A stretch of DNA of 64,000 nucleotides from positions 434,001 to 498,000 of the forward strand of contig JAMXBD010000813.1 of the NCBI GenBank assembly GCA_024138025.1, written 5' to 3'. Below the pieces are notes generated by a model that was not told where the DNA came from, ran no database searches, and saw only the letters and a program-made list of their open reading frames with translations. This DNA is from Combretum micranthum (lineage: Eukaryota > Streptophyta > Magnoliopsida > Myrtales > Combretaceae). Position 1 is the stretch's first letter, and every line of letters starts with the position of its first letter. Below are positions 38,120-50,774 of the stretch, in pieces. A program made the position numbers and the translations under genes.

Positions 38120-38460
38120 AAGTCAATCTTGGCCGTGACCTAGGCCGTTATTGGTGAAGAAGGAAATAGAGGAGAACACAAGTGACATCAAGCCCGTGAT
38201 GAGGGGCGTGATCTCATGCCACACCAGTACTAAGGGTCGTATTTGAGTCACGCTTGTGATATTGCCCGAGATCAATATTAGAAAATTCGATCATAGGAGA
38301 TCATGGCCTGTGATACACTTGTGATGGTGCCTGTTATCTCAATATGCTTGTGATCAAACATTTATCAACATTGGAGATGTTGCTTAAAGATCATTGCTTG
38401 TGATACAGCCGTGGCGGGGGACATGACAGGAGATAATGCCCGTATGTAGGGCACGATCAA
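38120..38460 (+). repeat. U3 array of degenerate CGTGAT units (left LTR)
   Basis: Short words around a CCCGTGAT/GGCGTGAT/CTTGTGAT core recur about a dozen times, for example 38191, 38208, 38255, 38307, 38320, 38345 and 38397. In the undisturbed right LTR the equivalent array (about 45130-45350) lies 70-290 bp upstream of the TATA box. Confidence 0.6.
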
Positions 38461-38487
38461 TGTTTTATATTTTGCACAAATTTTTTA

Positions 38488-39813
38488 TGTGGATTTTTTA
38501 ATCGCTATCAATCAAATTAAATTAAACCCTATTCTGACTTTGCGATTAATCCTTAGGGAAGTGTACCTATCAGTTGTAATATCAACATAAGCATAGAGAT
38601 CGTTCCTCTAGGACTTGTAATTACTAGAACTCACCCTAAGTCTACTATTTAGCAAATCTTAATCAATTTATATTAATGAAAAATTACTACTAATTACCTA
38701 AATTACTTTAATCACCTAAGAATAGAAGAATTCATACCTTTATAAAAATACCAATTAGAAAACATACCCCTGGTTTTGAGTCACCACTAACCTTATGATT
38801 CATTCCTTATGATTTTCATTGACAAATCATTCAACTCTTTGAACTGCATGAACTCATTAATTGACTAACATCTCTTTCAAGAATATTAACCTCTAACCTT
38901 ATGTGATTAATGGAAATCTCTTTCATCGTAAATTTCACATAGAATTGCAATTAGATCTAGGGTGCCTAACAAAGATATGATCTTTATGCGGAAGGTTCAT
39001 TTAATCAATGTCTAGAATCACATTCAAACCATTCTATTCATGCTAGATCTATCTTATTGATTAATCTATCGATTTAATCAACAAGAATCATGCAATTGAT
39101 AAAATACTGCATACATATAAGATCAAAAAACACTAAAAACACATAAATAGATTCAAAGAAGTCAAAAGATCTATCAATTAGACAATTGAGTTTCTACATA
39201 AGGGTTAGGGTTTCTTAAAACCTGGGGTACACAAATCTATTTTCCCATCAGATGTAAATTGCAATGATAAGAAAAGGAAAAATACTTAGGAATCATAATT
39301 ACAACCCATTCAAGGTAAGTTTTGTGATCTTCAATTGTTTCTTGATGTTTTTCCAATGAAAAGCTCTGTTTCTTCTAGGTTTTTCTTTTTTGGAAAGTGG
39401 CTGCTCTAAAAAATCATCCAAAAGAACGTATTTATAGAGTTTTGAACGTACACGACCCCCCATACATGGGTCGTGTACACCTAGAGCGTCCCAAAATTCA
39501 ACAATAGTTAAATTATACACTATATGTAGTTCATGACCCGTGTATCTTGGTAGTGCACTCCTGATACTGAATATTTTTCTCCAAAAATTGTACAATGGAT
39601 GTGTACTCCTCTAATATACTTTTGATATTGCATTAATAGCTCCAAAAATTCACAAAACTTTACTTGATTAATTGGAAATCCTTTGAAAGTTTCATTTGTT
39701 CTCATTTACCCCTAAAATGAATAATTCATGAAATAAGTATCATTTTCTTTGAGTAAATCAACAAAATATGATAAATAAAAGCATAATAATAAAGGGTCTT
39801 TAAACACTTACCA
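38488..39813 (-). mobile_element. 1.33 kb LTR-like insert in the gypsy 5' LTR (copy 2)
   Basis: The gypsy right LTR runs uninterrupted where this sits (TTTGCACGAATTTTCC near 45358), so it is a genuine insertion of about 1326 bp. On the minus strand it begins TGGTAAGTG and ends AATCCACA, a TG...CA pair. It has a TATA box (39428-39439, CTCTATAAATAC on the minus strand) directly downstream of a perfect hairpin (39448-39458 with 39468-39478). A 5' leader follows. AATTTT occurs near both junctions but a clean duplication is not resolved. It has no coding region, so I read it as a solo LTR; the words near its minus-strand end resemble plant Tat/Athila-type LTR ends. Confidence 0.72.
39448..39478. 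promoter_or_regulatory. Hairpin upstream of the TATA box
   Basis: Perfect 11-bp arms GTACACGACCC and GGGTCGTGTAC with a 9-nt loop, ending 9 bp from the TATA element on the minus strand. The motif GGTCGTGTA recurs upstream of the TATA region in the related copy at 57978-57986 and 58045-58053. Confidence 0.8.
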
Positions 39814-39863
39814 ATTTTCTTTTATTTAAGTTGTGTTATTTACCATGTTGCCATTAATGAGGG

Positions 39864-39875
39864 CTATATAAATAC
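39864..39875 (+). promoter_or_regulatory. TATA box of the gypsy 5' LTR
   Basis: CTATATAAATAC, conserved at 45417-45428 in the right LTR in the same context (ATTAATGAGGG before, CCTCTTTT after). Confidence 0.75.
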
Positions 39876-40159
39876 CCTCTTTTTAGATGTAAACCTTAAT
39901 CTAGACATAAAGTTTTCAACTCCCTTTGTGTTTGTCTTTCATTTGAGGGCAAAATACTTAGTTCTTATCAATTCATTTGTGATTGTGGTGAACAACCAAT
40001 CAATCTTTATTGTGGGTCATATGAAGTAAAAGAGAGTGTAGCTTGGGTTATTGTTTGTGCGTAATATCCATTAATAACATCGTCAATATCTTATCTTCAT
40101 TGCAAATTGGTTTTCAAGGCCTACCACATCATAATACGAGTAGGGAGTGCATCACCTTT

Positions 40160-40171
40160 TGGTATTAGAGC
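40160..40171 (+). other. Primer-binding site of the gypsy element
   Basis: TGGTATTAGAGC, one mismatch from the complement of the initiator tRNA-Met 3' end, five bases inside the left LTR. Confidence 0.88.
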
Positions 40172-40613
40172 TTTAGGTTACGACAAGGGTAAGTGTGGTG
40201 TAGAAAACCGTAGGTATATTATGCTTCTTGATAAAGTTGTAGAATTAGTGCTTGTAGTAGTGGATAAAATTGTCGAATTTAGTATTGTTGTTGTTGCTAC
40301 CATTATATTGAATTATTCATGGAGTTGGGGCTTATTTATGATGTATTTTTATGTGCTTGGAAGAATGTGCACCAAGTGTTTGATAAAATGTCTCAACCAT
40401 TGATAAAAATGCCTCAACCAAGTCTAACCTTAGTATTGAATCAGTTGAGTAGTGATTGTTGTTATATTGTGTATTTGTTATGTTGGTGAAGTATTGAGGC
40501 ATCGTGGGGTTGTTGTGACATTAGAATTGTATTTGAAGTAAGGGTGATATTTTTGCATACCAAGTGTTTGATAAAATTCTTGTGAAGGGTTGCATTGGTG
40601 TTTAGGTCAGTTA

Positions 40614-41736
40614 TGCCCAACGAAAGTGTGTATGGAGGACAACCAAGTAAACAGGGGTGGAATCCTAGAGATACTAATGTAGTGATCACTAATCAATGCC
40701 TTGATCAGTTGATTACTTTGATGGAGAGTGCTAAGGCATTTGGGAGGACAACCCTTAGCTGCAGTTGGGGGTAACAATTTTGTTGCCTAGGAAGTTCAAA
40801 CCCAACAAGGAAATGAAAGGGCAAAGATCAAGATCCCACCCTTCAATGGGAGAGGATTACCTGATAACTCTCTAAATTAGGAACAACATGTGGAACAAGG
40901 TTTTGAATGTTGTGAATTAATGATCTCACTAAAGTCTGACTTGTAGCATTGGAATTCTCTGAGTATGCCACATTGTGGTGGCGCAATTTATTGACTAGTA
41001 CAAGAACGAGTGGAGAAGCTGAAATTACCACATGGCAAATGATGAAACAGGTGATGCATAGGAGATTCGTTCCAAACTATTATCGATAGGAGTTATACTT
41101 GAGGTTGCAATCATTGTGACAAGGTGGAATGAATGTGGAAGATTATGTCAAAGAATTTAACTATCTGTGCAATGTGGAAAAGCCTCAAGAGCAAACTATA
41201 GCCCACTTCATAATAAGGTTGAAGTTTGAGATCGCCAGTGTTGTGGAACTCCAGAGTTTCCATCCTTTAGACAAAACTATTAATTTAGCTTGTAAAGTTG
41301 AAAGGCAACAAAAAAGAATTCCTCATTACTTCTTAATCGATGATCTAGTTTCAATCAATCATTCCCTAATAGAAGAATTAAAAGTAAAGGTAGTGGAAAC
41401 ACCAGAAAGATGGATATATGAGATAACAACCGAGATAAGGCCGTTGCTAATACTAGTGGTGCCAATACTAAGGCACAGATGGCTAGTAAGAGGAGTAACC
41501 AGGTGAAATGCTTCAAGTGTTTAGGGTATAGACACGTTGCTGCTCAGTGTCTAAACCAAAGAGTTATGGTTACTCTGTTGGAACTTGCAGAGTTAGAAAT
41601 TGTGAGTGAAGATGAGAAAGAGGAGGAGGAGCACTTAATGGAGGAGTTTGATGAGAAGGAAGATGGAACGGCAAGAGTATTAGGTCCCACTACTAAAATG
41701 TGTTTAGTAGTGAGGCGAGCCTTGAATGTAGTGTAA
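40614..41736 (+). pseudogene. gag: gypsy Gag (capsid and zinc knuckle), broken
   Basis: From 40614 a frame opens with MPNESVYGG, then a long helix-forming segment. Crossing frames it gives KIKIPPFNGRGLPDN, FSEYATLWWRN, TWQMMKQVMHRRFVPNYYR and VEDYVKEFNYL (41135), then IAHFIIRLKFEIASVVELQ. This is the standard order of the plant retrotransposon Gag domain (WW pair, W..M......RF.P..Y). A CCHC knuckle CFKCLGYRHVAAQC follows at about 41510-41551 and then an acidic tail. Stops and at least three frame changes; not translatable. Confidence 0.88.
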
Positions 41737-44700
41737 ACCATTGATGATGAAAAAAGAGAAAACATATTTCATATCAAGTGTAAGGTGAAGGATACGATTT
41801 GTGTAGTGATAATTGATGGAGGAAGTTATACAAATGTTGCAACTATTTCTATGGTTGAGAGACTCAATCTTCATACTATCCCACATCTACATCTTTATAA
41901 GCTACATTAGTTGTATGACAAATGGTCAGTTTAAGTGACTCAACAGGTTAAGGTGCCAATCTCGATTCCAGGAAGGTATGAAGATGAGATGATATGTGAT
42001 GTTCTACCCATGAGTGCTACTCATATTCTCTTGGGTCGACCTTGGCTTTTTGATCGACGAGTTCTTCATGATGGCTACAAAAATATCTATGCCTTTGTGA
42101 AGGATGGCAAGAAGATACTTCTAAAGCCGATGAGTCCAACTAAAGTCAGAATAACATATGCGGAGATTAACCCACTCAAGAAGAAAGCATTGATGATGAC
42201 TAAAGGTGAGTTGAGAGAAGCTATTGATTCAGGGGAATCGACGTTCTTAATGTAACTTAGATAGATATTAAAGGTAGATAGCCAAACAACTTTACCTTAG
42301 GTGATTTGATGTCTTTTGAAATGCTTTGCTGATGTTTCTTCTGAAGAGTTGCCACTAAGATTGCCTCTTATTGAGCATGCTATAGATCTTATTTCAGGGG
42401 CAACATTGCCAAATAGGCCCACTTATTGCATGAATCTGGAAGAGGCAAAGGAAATCGAGTGACAAGTAAATGAATTGGTAGAGAAGGGCTTTATGAAGGA
42501 AAGTATGAGTTTGTGTTTGGTGTTGGCTTTATTAGTACCGAAGAAGAATGGTCAGTGGAGAATGTCTATTGATACTCACACCATCAACCAGATCACTATC
42601 AAATACCGTTTTCCAATACCTAGATTAGATGATATGCTTGATGGGCTCCATGATGCAAAGATATTCTAAGATAGATCTGAGGAGTGGTTATCACAAGATC
42701 CAAATAAGGCAAGGAGATGAGTCGAAAACAACCATCAAAACCAAGCATAGTCTCTATGAATGGCTTGTGATGCCATTTGGGCTTACTAATGCTCAAAGTA
42801 CTTTTATGCGATTGATGAATCATCTCTTGAGGGAGTTCATTAGTAAGTTTGTTGTTATCTATTTTGATGACACTCTCATATATAATGTTAATTTAGAAGA
42901 GTATGTTGAACACTTGATTGTTGTGTTTGAAGTGTTAAGGTAAGAGGAATTGTATGGAAATTTGGCCAATTGTGTGCTTTGTTAAGAGGAAGTTATATTT
43001 TTGGGGTTTATGGTTTATGGAGATGGAATTAGAGTAGGCGAGGCAAAGATTAAGGCTATTACTGAATGGTTTACTCCCCAAGTTTATTTGATGTGAGAAG
43101 CTTCCATGGACTTGCTTCATTCGAAACTTTAGCTCTATTATTGCACCACTTACAAAGCTTACCAAGAAGGGAGAAGCAATTAAGTGGAATGAAAAAGCTT
43201 AAAAGAGTTTTGAGGAGATTAAGCAGAAGCTGACTACAGCTCCAATATTCGTATTGCCTAAGTTTGATAAAATCTTTAAGTTATAGTGTGATACTTTAGG
43301 AGCGGGGAGAGGCATCGTGTTGATGTAGGAGCAACGTTGTATTGCTTATTTCAGTGAGAAGTTAAGAGGAGCAACATTGAATTACTCTATTTATGATAAG
43401 GAGCTTTATTCCTTGATTTGAGCTCTTACCACTTGGCAACATTATCTTATGCTTCGTGAGTTCATTATTTATACAGACCATGAGTCCTTGAAACACTTGA
43501 AGAGCTAGAATAAATTATCTTAATGACATGCTAGATGGATGGAGTTTGCATAGCAATTTAGCTATGTGATCAAATACAAAAATGGAAGCTCGAATGTAAT
43601 AGCTGACGCACTATCTCGCAGGTATTCATTAATTACCTCTTTATACTCTAGATTGTTAGGATTTGGAATTATTGTTCAACCGTATGCTAGTGATGATGAT
43701 TTTGAACCCGTAGTAGCTAAATGTGTTGACGGGAAACCTGTAGATAGGTATTTTATGCATGAGGGCTATTTGTTCAAGTAGGGTAAGTTGTGTATACCTC
43801 GATGTTCTTTGAAAGAATTATTTGCAAGGGAAGCTCATGCTGGACGATTGTCGGGCCATTTTTAGGAGAAAAAGACTCTTCAAAATGTTGAAGGAGCACT
43901 TTTGTTGGTCTAGAATGAAAAGTGATGTGAATTCAGTTATGGAAAGTTGTGCTATTTGCAAACGGGCTAAGAGTAGGAAGGAGCCCTTTGGGATGTATAT
44001 GCCATTGCCAATACCTACACGGCCTTGGGTAGATGTGGCAATGAAATTGCTAAAGACTTTGAGAGGAAAAGATTCTATCATGATGGTGGTGGATAAATTC
44101 AGTAAAATGGCACATTTTGTGCCTTGCCATTGCACTAATGATGTTGTTTTTATTGCTAACCTTTTCTTTTAATAAATTGTGTGACTTCATGAAGTTCCTT
44201 ATAGTGTTGTTTCCAACCATGATGTCCAATTTCTTAGTTACTTCTGGAAAACACTATGGAGAAGGCTTAGAACCATACTACTTTTCAGTACTACTTCACA
44301 CTCTTAGATAGATGGTCAAACTAAAGTAGTTAACATAATCTTTGGTCCTTTGCTTCGAGCTACTGTTGGTAAGAACTTGAGAGATTGGGACTTGTGCCTT
44401 CCTATTATGGAATTTACCCATAATAGGACTGTACATAGTTCTACTATCAAGACACCATTTGAGGTTGTGTATGAATACAATCCTACCATTCCACTTGATA
44501 TGGTATCTATACTAACTTCTAAAGTTGAAAGTTTGAGTGGAGTTGAACGATCTAGGGAGATCTAGAAGCAGTTATAGCCGGTTACAGATCATTTACAAAA
44601 ACAGGTATCTAAGTAGAAAGAATGAGTGATTGGGGCTGAAAAGCCAAGATCCTTCAACCAAGAGATCTAGTATAGATTTACCTTAGAAAGGAGTGGTTTC

Positions 44701-44880
44701 GCAACAAACGTAATCAGTAGTTGTCTTTACGAGCAGATAGTCAATTCAGGGTTCTAGAATGCATCAATGACAATGCTTACAAACTTGAACAATTACGTGA
44801 TTATGGAGTTTTTGCGACTTTTAATGCTGCAGATCTCACACCTTTATGTGCCAGATGAAGAAGATGAAAACTTCCAAGAT
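41737..44880 (+). pseudogene. pol: gypsy Pol (protease, RT, RNase H, integrase), broken
   Basis: In order: aspartic protease with IIDGGSYTNVA near 41808-41840 (the usual active-site DSG is DGG here) and HILLGRPWLFDR; reverse transcriptase from about 42475 ([28 protein letters not shown], then after a frameshift at about 42668 [26 protein letters not shown] and YFDDTLIY); RNase H ([39 protein letters not shown] near 43590); integrase (HAGRLSGHF and CAICKRAKS of the zinc finger; DSIMMVVDKFSKMAHFVPC; HNRTVHSSTIKTPFEVVY near 44420); C-terminal ATFNAADLTP near 44815. The integrase end is of the chromovirus type, but no chromodomain is seen. Many stops. Confidence 0.9.
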
Positions 44881-44902
44881 TTGAGGCTAAATCTTCAACA
44901 AA

Positions 44903-44912
44903 TAGGGGGAAA
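44903..44912 (+). other. Polypurine tract of the gypsy element
   Basis: TAGGGGGAAA immediately before TGATAGG of the right LTR. Confidence 0.85.
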
Positions 44913-45707
44913 TGATAGGAATTAACTTCCAGCAGGTCCTATTATAAGAGCCCAAGCTAAGGGGTTACAAAATTTAGCTTTGAGAATTCTATCTAATCAA
45001 CCCTTTGAAGATGAATACAACTTTCTAAATGGTTATGGGGTGTATGGCTATGGGGTGTATTCCACAAAGTAACATGGATCAATTTGTAAGAAGTTAGATG
45101 AAGAACATGGAGAAGTTGAAGGAGATAGGTCAATCATGGCCATGACTTAGGTCGTTATTGGTGAAGAAGGAAATAGAGGAGAACATAGGTGACTTCACTC
45201 CTGTGATGAGAGGCATGATGCATATCACGCCTATGATCTTGCCCGAGATCAATATTAGAGATTTTGCTCAAAGGAGATCATGGTCTATGATACATCCATG
45301 ATGGAGGGCGTGACAGGAGATAATACTCGTGATGCAAGGTATGATCAATGTTCTGTATTTTGCACGAATTTTCCTTTATTTAAGTTGTGTTATTTACATT
45401 TTGCCATTAATGAGGGCTATATAAATACCCTCTTTTCAAATGTAAACCCTAATCTAGACATAAATTTTTCAACTCCCTTTGTATTTGTCTTTCATTTGAG
45501 AGCAAAATACTTAGTTCTTATCACTCTATTTGTGATTATGGCGAACAACCACTCAATCTTTCTTGTTCATCATATCAAGTGAGAAAGAGTGTAGCTTAAG
45601 TTATTATTGATGCGTAATATCCATTAATAATGCTGTTAGTATCTTATTTTCATTGCAAATCAATTTTCAAGGCCTACTATGTCATAATATGAGTTAAGAA
45701 TATATCA
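44913..45707 (+). repeat. 3' LTR of the gypsy element (795 bp)
   Basis: TGATAGGAATTAAC...ATATATCA. It contains the CGTGAT-type array at about 45130-45350, including a perfect 12-bp palindrome TCATGGCCATGA at 45134-45145, then the TATA box at 45417-45428. Confidence 0.9.
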
Positions 45708-47923
45708 CCCTCCCTCTTTAGCCTCTTTCGGCTCTCTCCCCTTGTCTTGCCAACACACACTTTCTCATCCTTGTGTTTAAGTAAACACTCTAAACACCAT
45801 CCCTAAGTTAAGTTTATGATCATGTATGTATGTCTTTATGTATATTCCATAGTAAAACTTCGTGATGCTTGAATGCTAGGGATGGAAATATAAAATAGCA
45901 TACATGTTTCATGTTATACTTTAAGTTTGTGTTCTAACTTAACTTTTATATATGTATTTATATGTATAAGTGTATATATATAATCTTTAGAGCATATTGC
46001 TAACTAATCTAATCTTGTAATTTAATTTATCTTCATGTTCTTTACTTATTGCAATTTATTTATTTTCATGTTTTAGACTTGTCCATTTCAAGTCACAACA
46101 AGACTACTAGTCAATCTGTAGTCTCCGACTTGTCTATATTCAAGTCCAAAGAATACTAAATTATTTCTAAATCTCATGGAGCCTTGCCTAAAATCTAAGA
46201 CTCCCATTTTATTTTATCTCATCTTGTTTTACTTTAATTACTTCCTTGGTAACTTATCCATTTTAAGTCCGAGAAAATACAAGCTAAGACTCCCATATTT
46301 TATATTGATGTTCTTATTATTCATCTTGTCAATCTTTTATTTTATATTAATTCTGATATTGCAATAATTTTAAGTTTAAGTTTTATGTCCATGTTCATAA
46401 AGTGCTCACAGTGATGTTGTTATAATGCCAAAATAATTTTTGAACTTAAAATGCAACGATGGCTAAAAGTTTCTAAATTTAAAGGTAAGAACAAGATGAT
46501 AATCTTAAGATTATCATTATACTCATCCACTAATTTAGAAAACCTAGCATAATATGGGAGATTCATCAGGTTATGAACCTCTACATATTGATACTTCTTT
46601 ATTATGTAAAAATATTTTCTAAAAATTCATTTTTAATACGTGGGAATCATTTACCAAAAAGAGAAATTGGAACACAAAACCCATCCCCTAACTTTTCTAC
46701 TAATGTCATGACTTACAACAAGCAAATGGGATGTAAAACTTTAATTTTTCTTTCTCAAATTAATATGATTTTAACGTTTACAAATGATAAAACCAAGAGA
46801 CAAACTTAACTTTTAATTTTCCTTTAAATTCTGAGACCTTAGGCATGGTTTTAGAAAATTTTCACTACTTAAAATTCTTTTCTTGAAAGCACATGAGAAT
46901 CGATGTTTTGCAAAATGAGTTTCCAAGGAGATTGTATAAAAGAGCTAAAATTTTCAAAGTATAAAAACTTGTTTCAAGTTTGAATCAACCATTTGAAAAG
47001 TCCTACGAAACAAAAATTCACTACAAGTTTCAAAGTTATATTCGTGAACCTAAGTTTTTTTAACTTCTTTACGAAAGTTACTTTAGTAGAAAATTCTATA
47101 TTGAGCAACATCACTAGGATCATGTACGTAATATGAATAATTAACTTTTTATTATGTTTAAATATAGAAATAATATATATACATGTCTTAGATAGTCCAT
47201 ATAAGATAAAACTTGTGAAAAGTGTTAAAATAAACTTGAGTACAAGTTTGGACGTAATCTGACCCCAGTAGTTCTAAGACCTAAATGACCTTAAGTGTTT
47301 GAAATAACCTTTGAAAAGGATAGGACATTTGAAGTAGGTAGAAATCAACTACTCATATGCAAAAATTGGAGTTAAAATGAGTTAATTATGACCATTTAAA
47401 GATTAAAACTTAGTAACTGGGAATTTTATCAAGAATTGGTTCTCTAGAATAAAATTTCAAGTGAGAATAGTATAAAATACTCATTCGGGATATTTATTTT
47501 ACTGAAATGACAAGGGTAACGAAGTGCCCTTTCTTGAAGGTTACTTTGATTAGGAGCTATGACTGAGTAAGTTCTTCCTCTTAATGTTATTACCTTATAT
47601 GTGCTTGTACAGTAGAACACTAGACAAAATAGATTTGCATGTGGGATATCATGGGATTATGCTTGTGATTCTTCTATGCTTGATCAATAAATGATAAGTA
47701 TATCACAACCTTGAGATAGTTGATTAATGCACTATGTTTCCATTCTCATGCTGTTGTTATGTGGCTATCTTGTTGATCAACTCTAAATGGAAAGTAACTT
47801 GATTGAGAATTGAATAATAAATTGATTATGCATGGTATATCATAGTCACATCATTGAAAGCTGCTAATCCTATGCGATGAGCGAGAAGACATATGAAATC
47901 CTATCACAGGCATAGATTTGCTC
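45708..47923 (+). repeat. Third piece of the split solo LTR
   Basis: Continues the plus-oriented LTR after the gypsy insertion. It retains the GACTTGTCC, CAAGTC and AGACTCCCAT blocks (46075-46310) that mirror the minus-strand blocks at 8120-8225 of the gag-only LTR. It has no coding function; short open frames at 46176-46367 and 46573-46809 are chance. Confidence 0.7.
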
Positions 47924-48553
47924 TGTCACGCCCCATAGGGTATCCTAAACGTAACAGCCCGCCTCATACTATATAAGACTCTCGAATTCCCTATCCGAGC
48001 CCTTCGGGAGTCTTGTATAGATGTAAGGCGTCCCTTTACGACAATAGAATACTCAACCAATGGAGTTAAGTAGTTTAATGTGGCATTCATTAGCCATAGA
48101 TAATAAACCGAAACGCATAATTATACTTTACAAAATCTAAGGGGCATTCCTCCGCAAAAATAATATCAAGTCCATTATAGTCATCCAGAGTCCTTTAGTT
48201 TCCAACGGAAGTCTATACAAAAATGAAGTAAACTTCTATGGGAAACTCCTATCCCCGGTACCTAAACTGTGGCTTGCCTCGGTCTAAGCCAGATAAACTC
48301 GTGCTGCAATAAATAAAAACTATGGGGGCGTAAGCTAACTAGCTTAGTGAGTAAGAACTTCCATATCACAATTAAGTACAATTCATTCAAACAAGTGATT
48401 ATTCAAGCAAGTGTATGCATCAGACAAATGAGTTCAACAAACATATGACCAACCGGAAATCATATGTGGATGGACTTGCGCCCTCCATCCCGGGTTAGCA
48501 AATTAACGAATCCTGCGGTACGAGCCGTTTAAGCTTACGGTCAACTGAATAAT

Positions 48554-48646
48554 AATTCGTTTTATGGATCACAATTAACCAACAATTTCATTTTATGGAT
48601 CACGATTAACCAACATATTCATTTTATGGATCACAAAAAACCAACC
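48554..48646. repeat. Tandem repeat, three units of 31 bp
   Basis: TTTTATGGATCAC occurs at 48560, 48591 and 48622, each followed by an A-rich (A)ACCAAC end. The third unit has AAAAAACC in place of GATTAACC. Confidence 0.92.
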
Positions 48647-50738
48647 AATGCTAATGCTCCATCCCCATCGTGATATGAATAAATCCAATTACAATTGAAG
48701 TCAAAAATACATTAATTCAGTTCTTTTAGGTGGCCAACTATTATTCGCAGACATTCAATATAAAATACTAACTAATCAATCAATAGCTTAACACCCGGTT
48801 TCGATATTCCTTAAGTTCCATTTCACACATCAACAACAGATAATTATATAACTCCCATATACCCCATCATACATATCCATTTTTATCTTTGCCTACACCA
48901 CTAGTGCCACTACATTACAATCACAACCATTAATTGAGAGTGGAAGTAGTACTCACTCGGCCTTTGGACGCCGGTCTTTTTAGTAGTAATAGTCGGGAGG
49001 TAGGGTGTCGTCTTACTCGGGATCACCTACCAAGTAAGAATAATCCTAATGAGATTCTCATCATGTAACTAATCCAAGCTATGCATCTAAACTAGATGAA
49101 TTCGGAATTCTCGCTATTTGCGGAAGCTCCGACTTAAAATGGCCATAACTTGGTCATTTTAGCTCGGAATTTCACAAATTTTATATCGATCTCTATCTAC
49201 TTCGAAAGATCTATCTATTTCTAATATTATTTTCAAGTTTTGAAGATATTAAGGTCACGGAACAGTAGGATCAGATCTGTTCCGTAAATCCTCCAATTCC
49301 GAAAATTGGTTTTGCTTTTGATGAAAAATGTTCCTAGTTGATGATTCATGTATAGATGGTATATGAATGAATTCCTAATATGAATGTGATGTAATGAATT
49401 CAATACATGCATGGTCTTGATGATTTTTGATGATGAACTCTTAGGAACTCCTAATTGTTATAAAATCCCACAAAGGTTATTCTTTCCAATTTTACATTCC
49501 CTAGGGTTCCTATGATTTTATTCTTGAAATTCACTTGTTATCTAAATAAAAATAAGTTCTCAAAGTCTATATCAATCATGACCTTCATTTATGCATAAAA
49601 ATCCACATTTTTCATTTGGTAAACATGTTTTTAAACAAGGTATTTGTAAAAATCCGAATTTTGTAAATTTCATTTCCTTGCAATTTCCTTATGAGAAAAC
49701 TTGTTTAGGGCATCTAAAATTGAAGCTCCAATATATCTATCATTTAAAGACTTCATTTAGCTCATAAAACATGCCATCTAAGCTTGGATACTAAGTGTTC
49801 ATGTGGGCATCACCCAAAAATACGAATTTGACTATACATCCATATATCAATATTTCTTCATTCTAGCTTTACTACTTGTTTCGATTTTTATCATGCCTAA
49901 ACTCATCTAAACTTATGAAAATCATTCCTTCAAGATACCTATTGCACATATCCTTCATTTTTCATGTGAAATATGAGTTTAAAGATGGTTTTGGTGGTTT
50001 TTAAAGTAGGGTTCTAATTTCATCCGAATTTCCAATAATTCATATTTGACAAAACCTTTCCTTTTTCAATGTTCTTGCCTTCTATATATGAAGATCCACT
50101 ATTTAACACACTTTACATGAACAAGACTATGTTTTTATGATCATCAATGCATGAGAATCAAAATAAACATATGGACATAAAGGTAGATGAAGATATACAT
50201 GTCTAAACCTTAGATCTACTAAAGATGATGCATGAATCATAAACTTCATGGCATGAACATCAATATATATGCAAGATCTTTACTTTACATGCATGAACAA
50301 GAAGATATCTTAACATAAACTCATCTAAACACTAGATCCATGTCTTATGATGGCTTGATATTCTTATTCATGTTTTCATGTCCCTAGCATGAGCTCATTG
50401 GGATTAAATGAGAAACACACAAGATATAGCTTTGCCATTACAAGATTTAGGAAGAATCAAAGCTTAAATCAACATACCAATGGAGTTTTGAAGTAGAAAA
50501 GAAGAGGATTTGAACTTGTGTGTATGAGTGTGAGAGGGGAGGGGCTCACGGCATCAAGGGAAGAGGAGGGGAGAGCTTTTTACTTTAGTAAAATTTGAAA
50601 CAAGTGAAAATGAGGAGATAGAGAGAAAAATGAGTTTATATATGAAGACATTAGGGTTTGTTAATGAATAACAATTGTAAAAACAATTCAAATGAGGGGA
50701 AAAGAGGGGTACAAACAATTCAAATGATGAGGGGAAAA

Positions 50739-50772
<34 letters not shown>
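50739..50772. repeat. Homopolymer of 34 guanines
   Basis: An uninterrupted G run in the U3 of the solo LTR, about 95 bp upstream of the TATA box (as C on the coding strand). Directly before it CAATTCAAATGA(TGA)GGGGAAAAG is duplicated at about 50685 and 50717. Length may be affected by sequencing or assembly. Confidence 0.85.

Positions 50773-50774
<2 letters not shown>

Larger units (their letters stand above)
37924..40154 (+). repeat. 5' LTR of the gypsy element, interrupted by an insert at 38488-39813
   Basis: LTR sequence is 37924-38487 and 39814-40154. It matches the right LTR, with a TATA box at 39864-39875 (GGCTATATAAAT). Its palindrome-rich U3 (38120-38460) contains about 100 bp more repeat units than the right LTR. 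Confidence 0.88.
37924..45707 (+). mobile_element. Ty3/gypsy (chromovirus-like) retrotransposon, decayed
   Basis: LTRs at 37924-40154 (enlarged by an insert) and 44913-45707 share TGATAGGAAT starts and CATCA/TATCA ends. Flanking pentamers CCCTT and CCCTC agree at four of five bases. The primer site (40160-40171) and purine tract (44903-44912) point rightward. The order Gag, protease, RT, RNase H, integrase is the Ty3/gypsy order. It is inserted in the split solo LTR. Many stops and frameshifts; no intact ORF. Confidence 0.92.

Noticed and set aside
39299..39595. 98-codon minus-strand ORF spanning a promoter hairpin
   Set aside because: It overlaps the TATA box and hairpin of the LTR-like insert; more likely non-coding.
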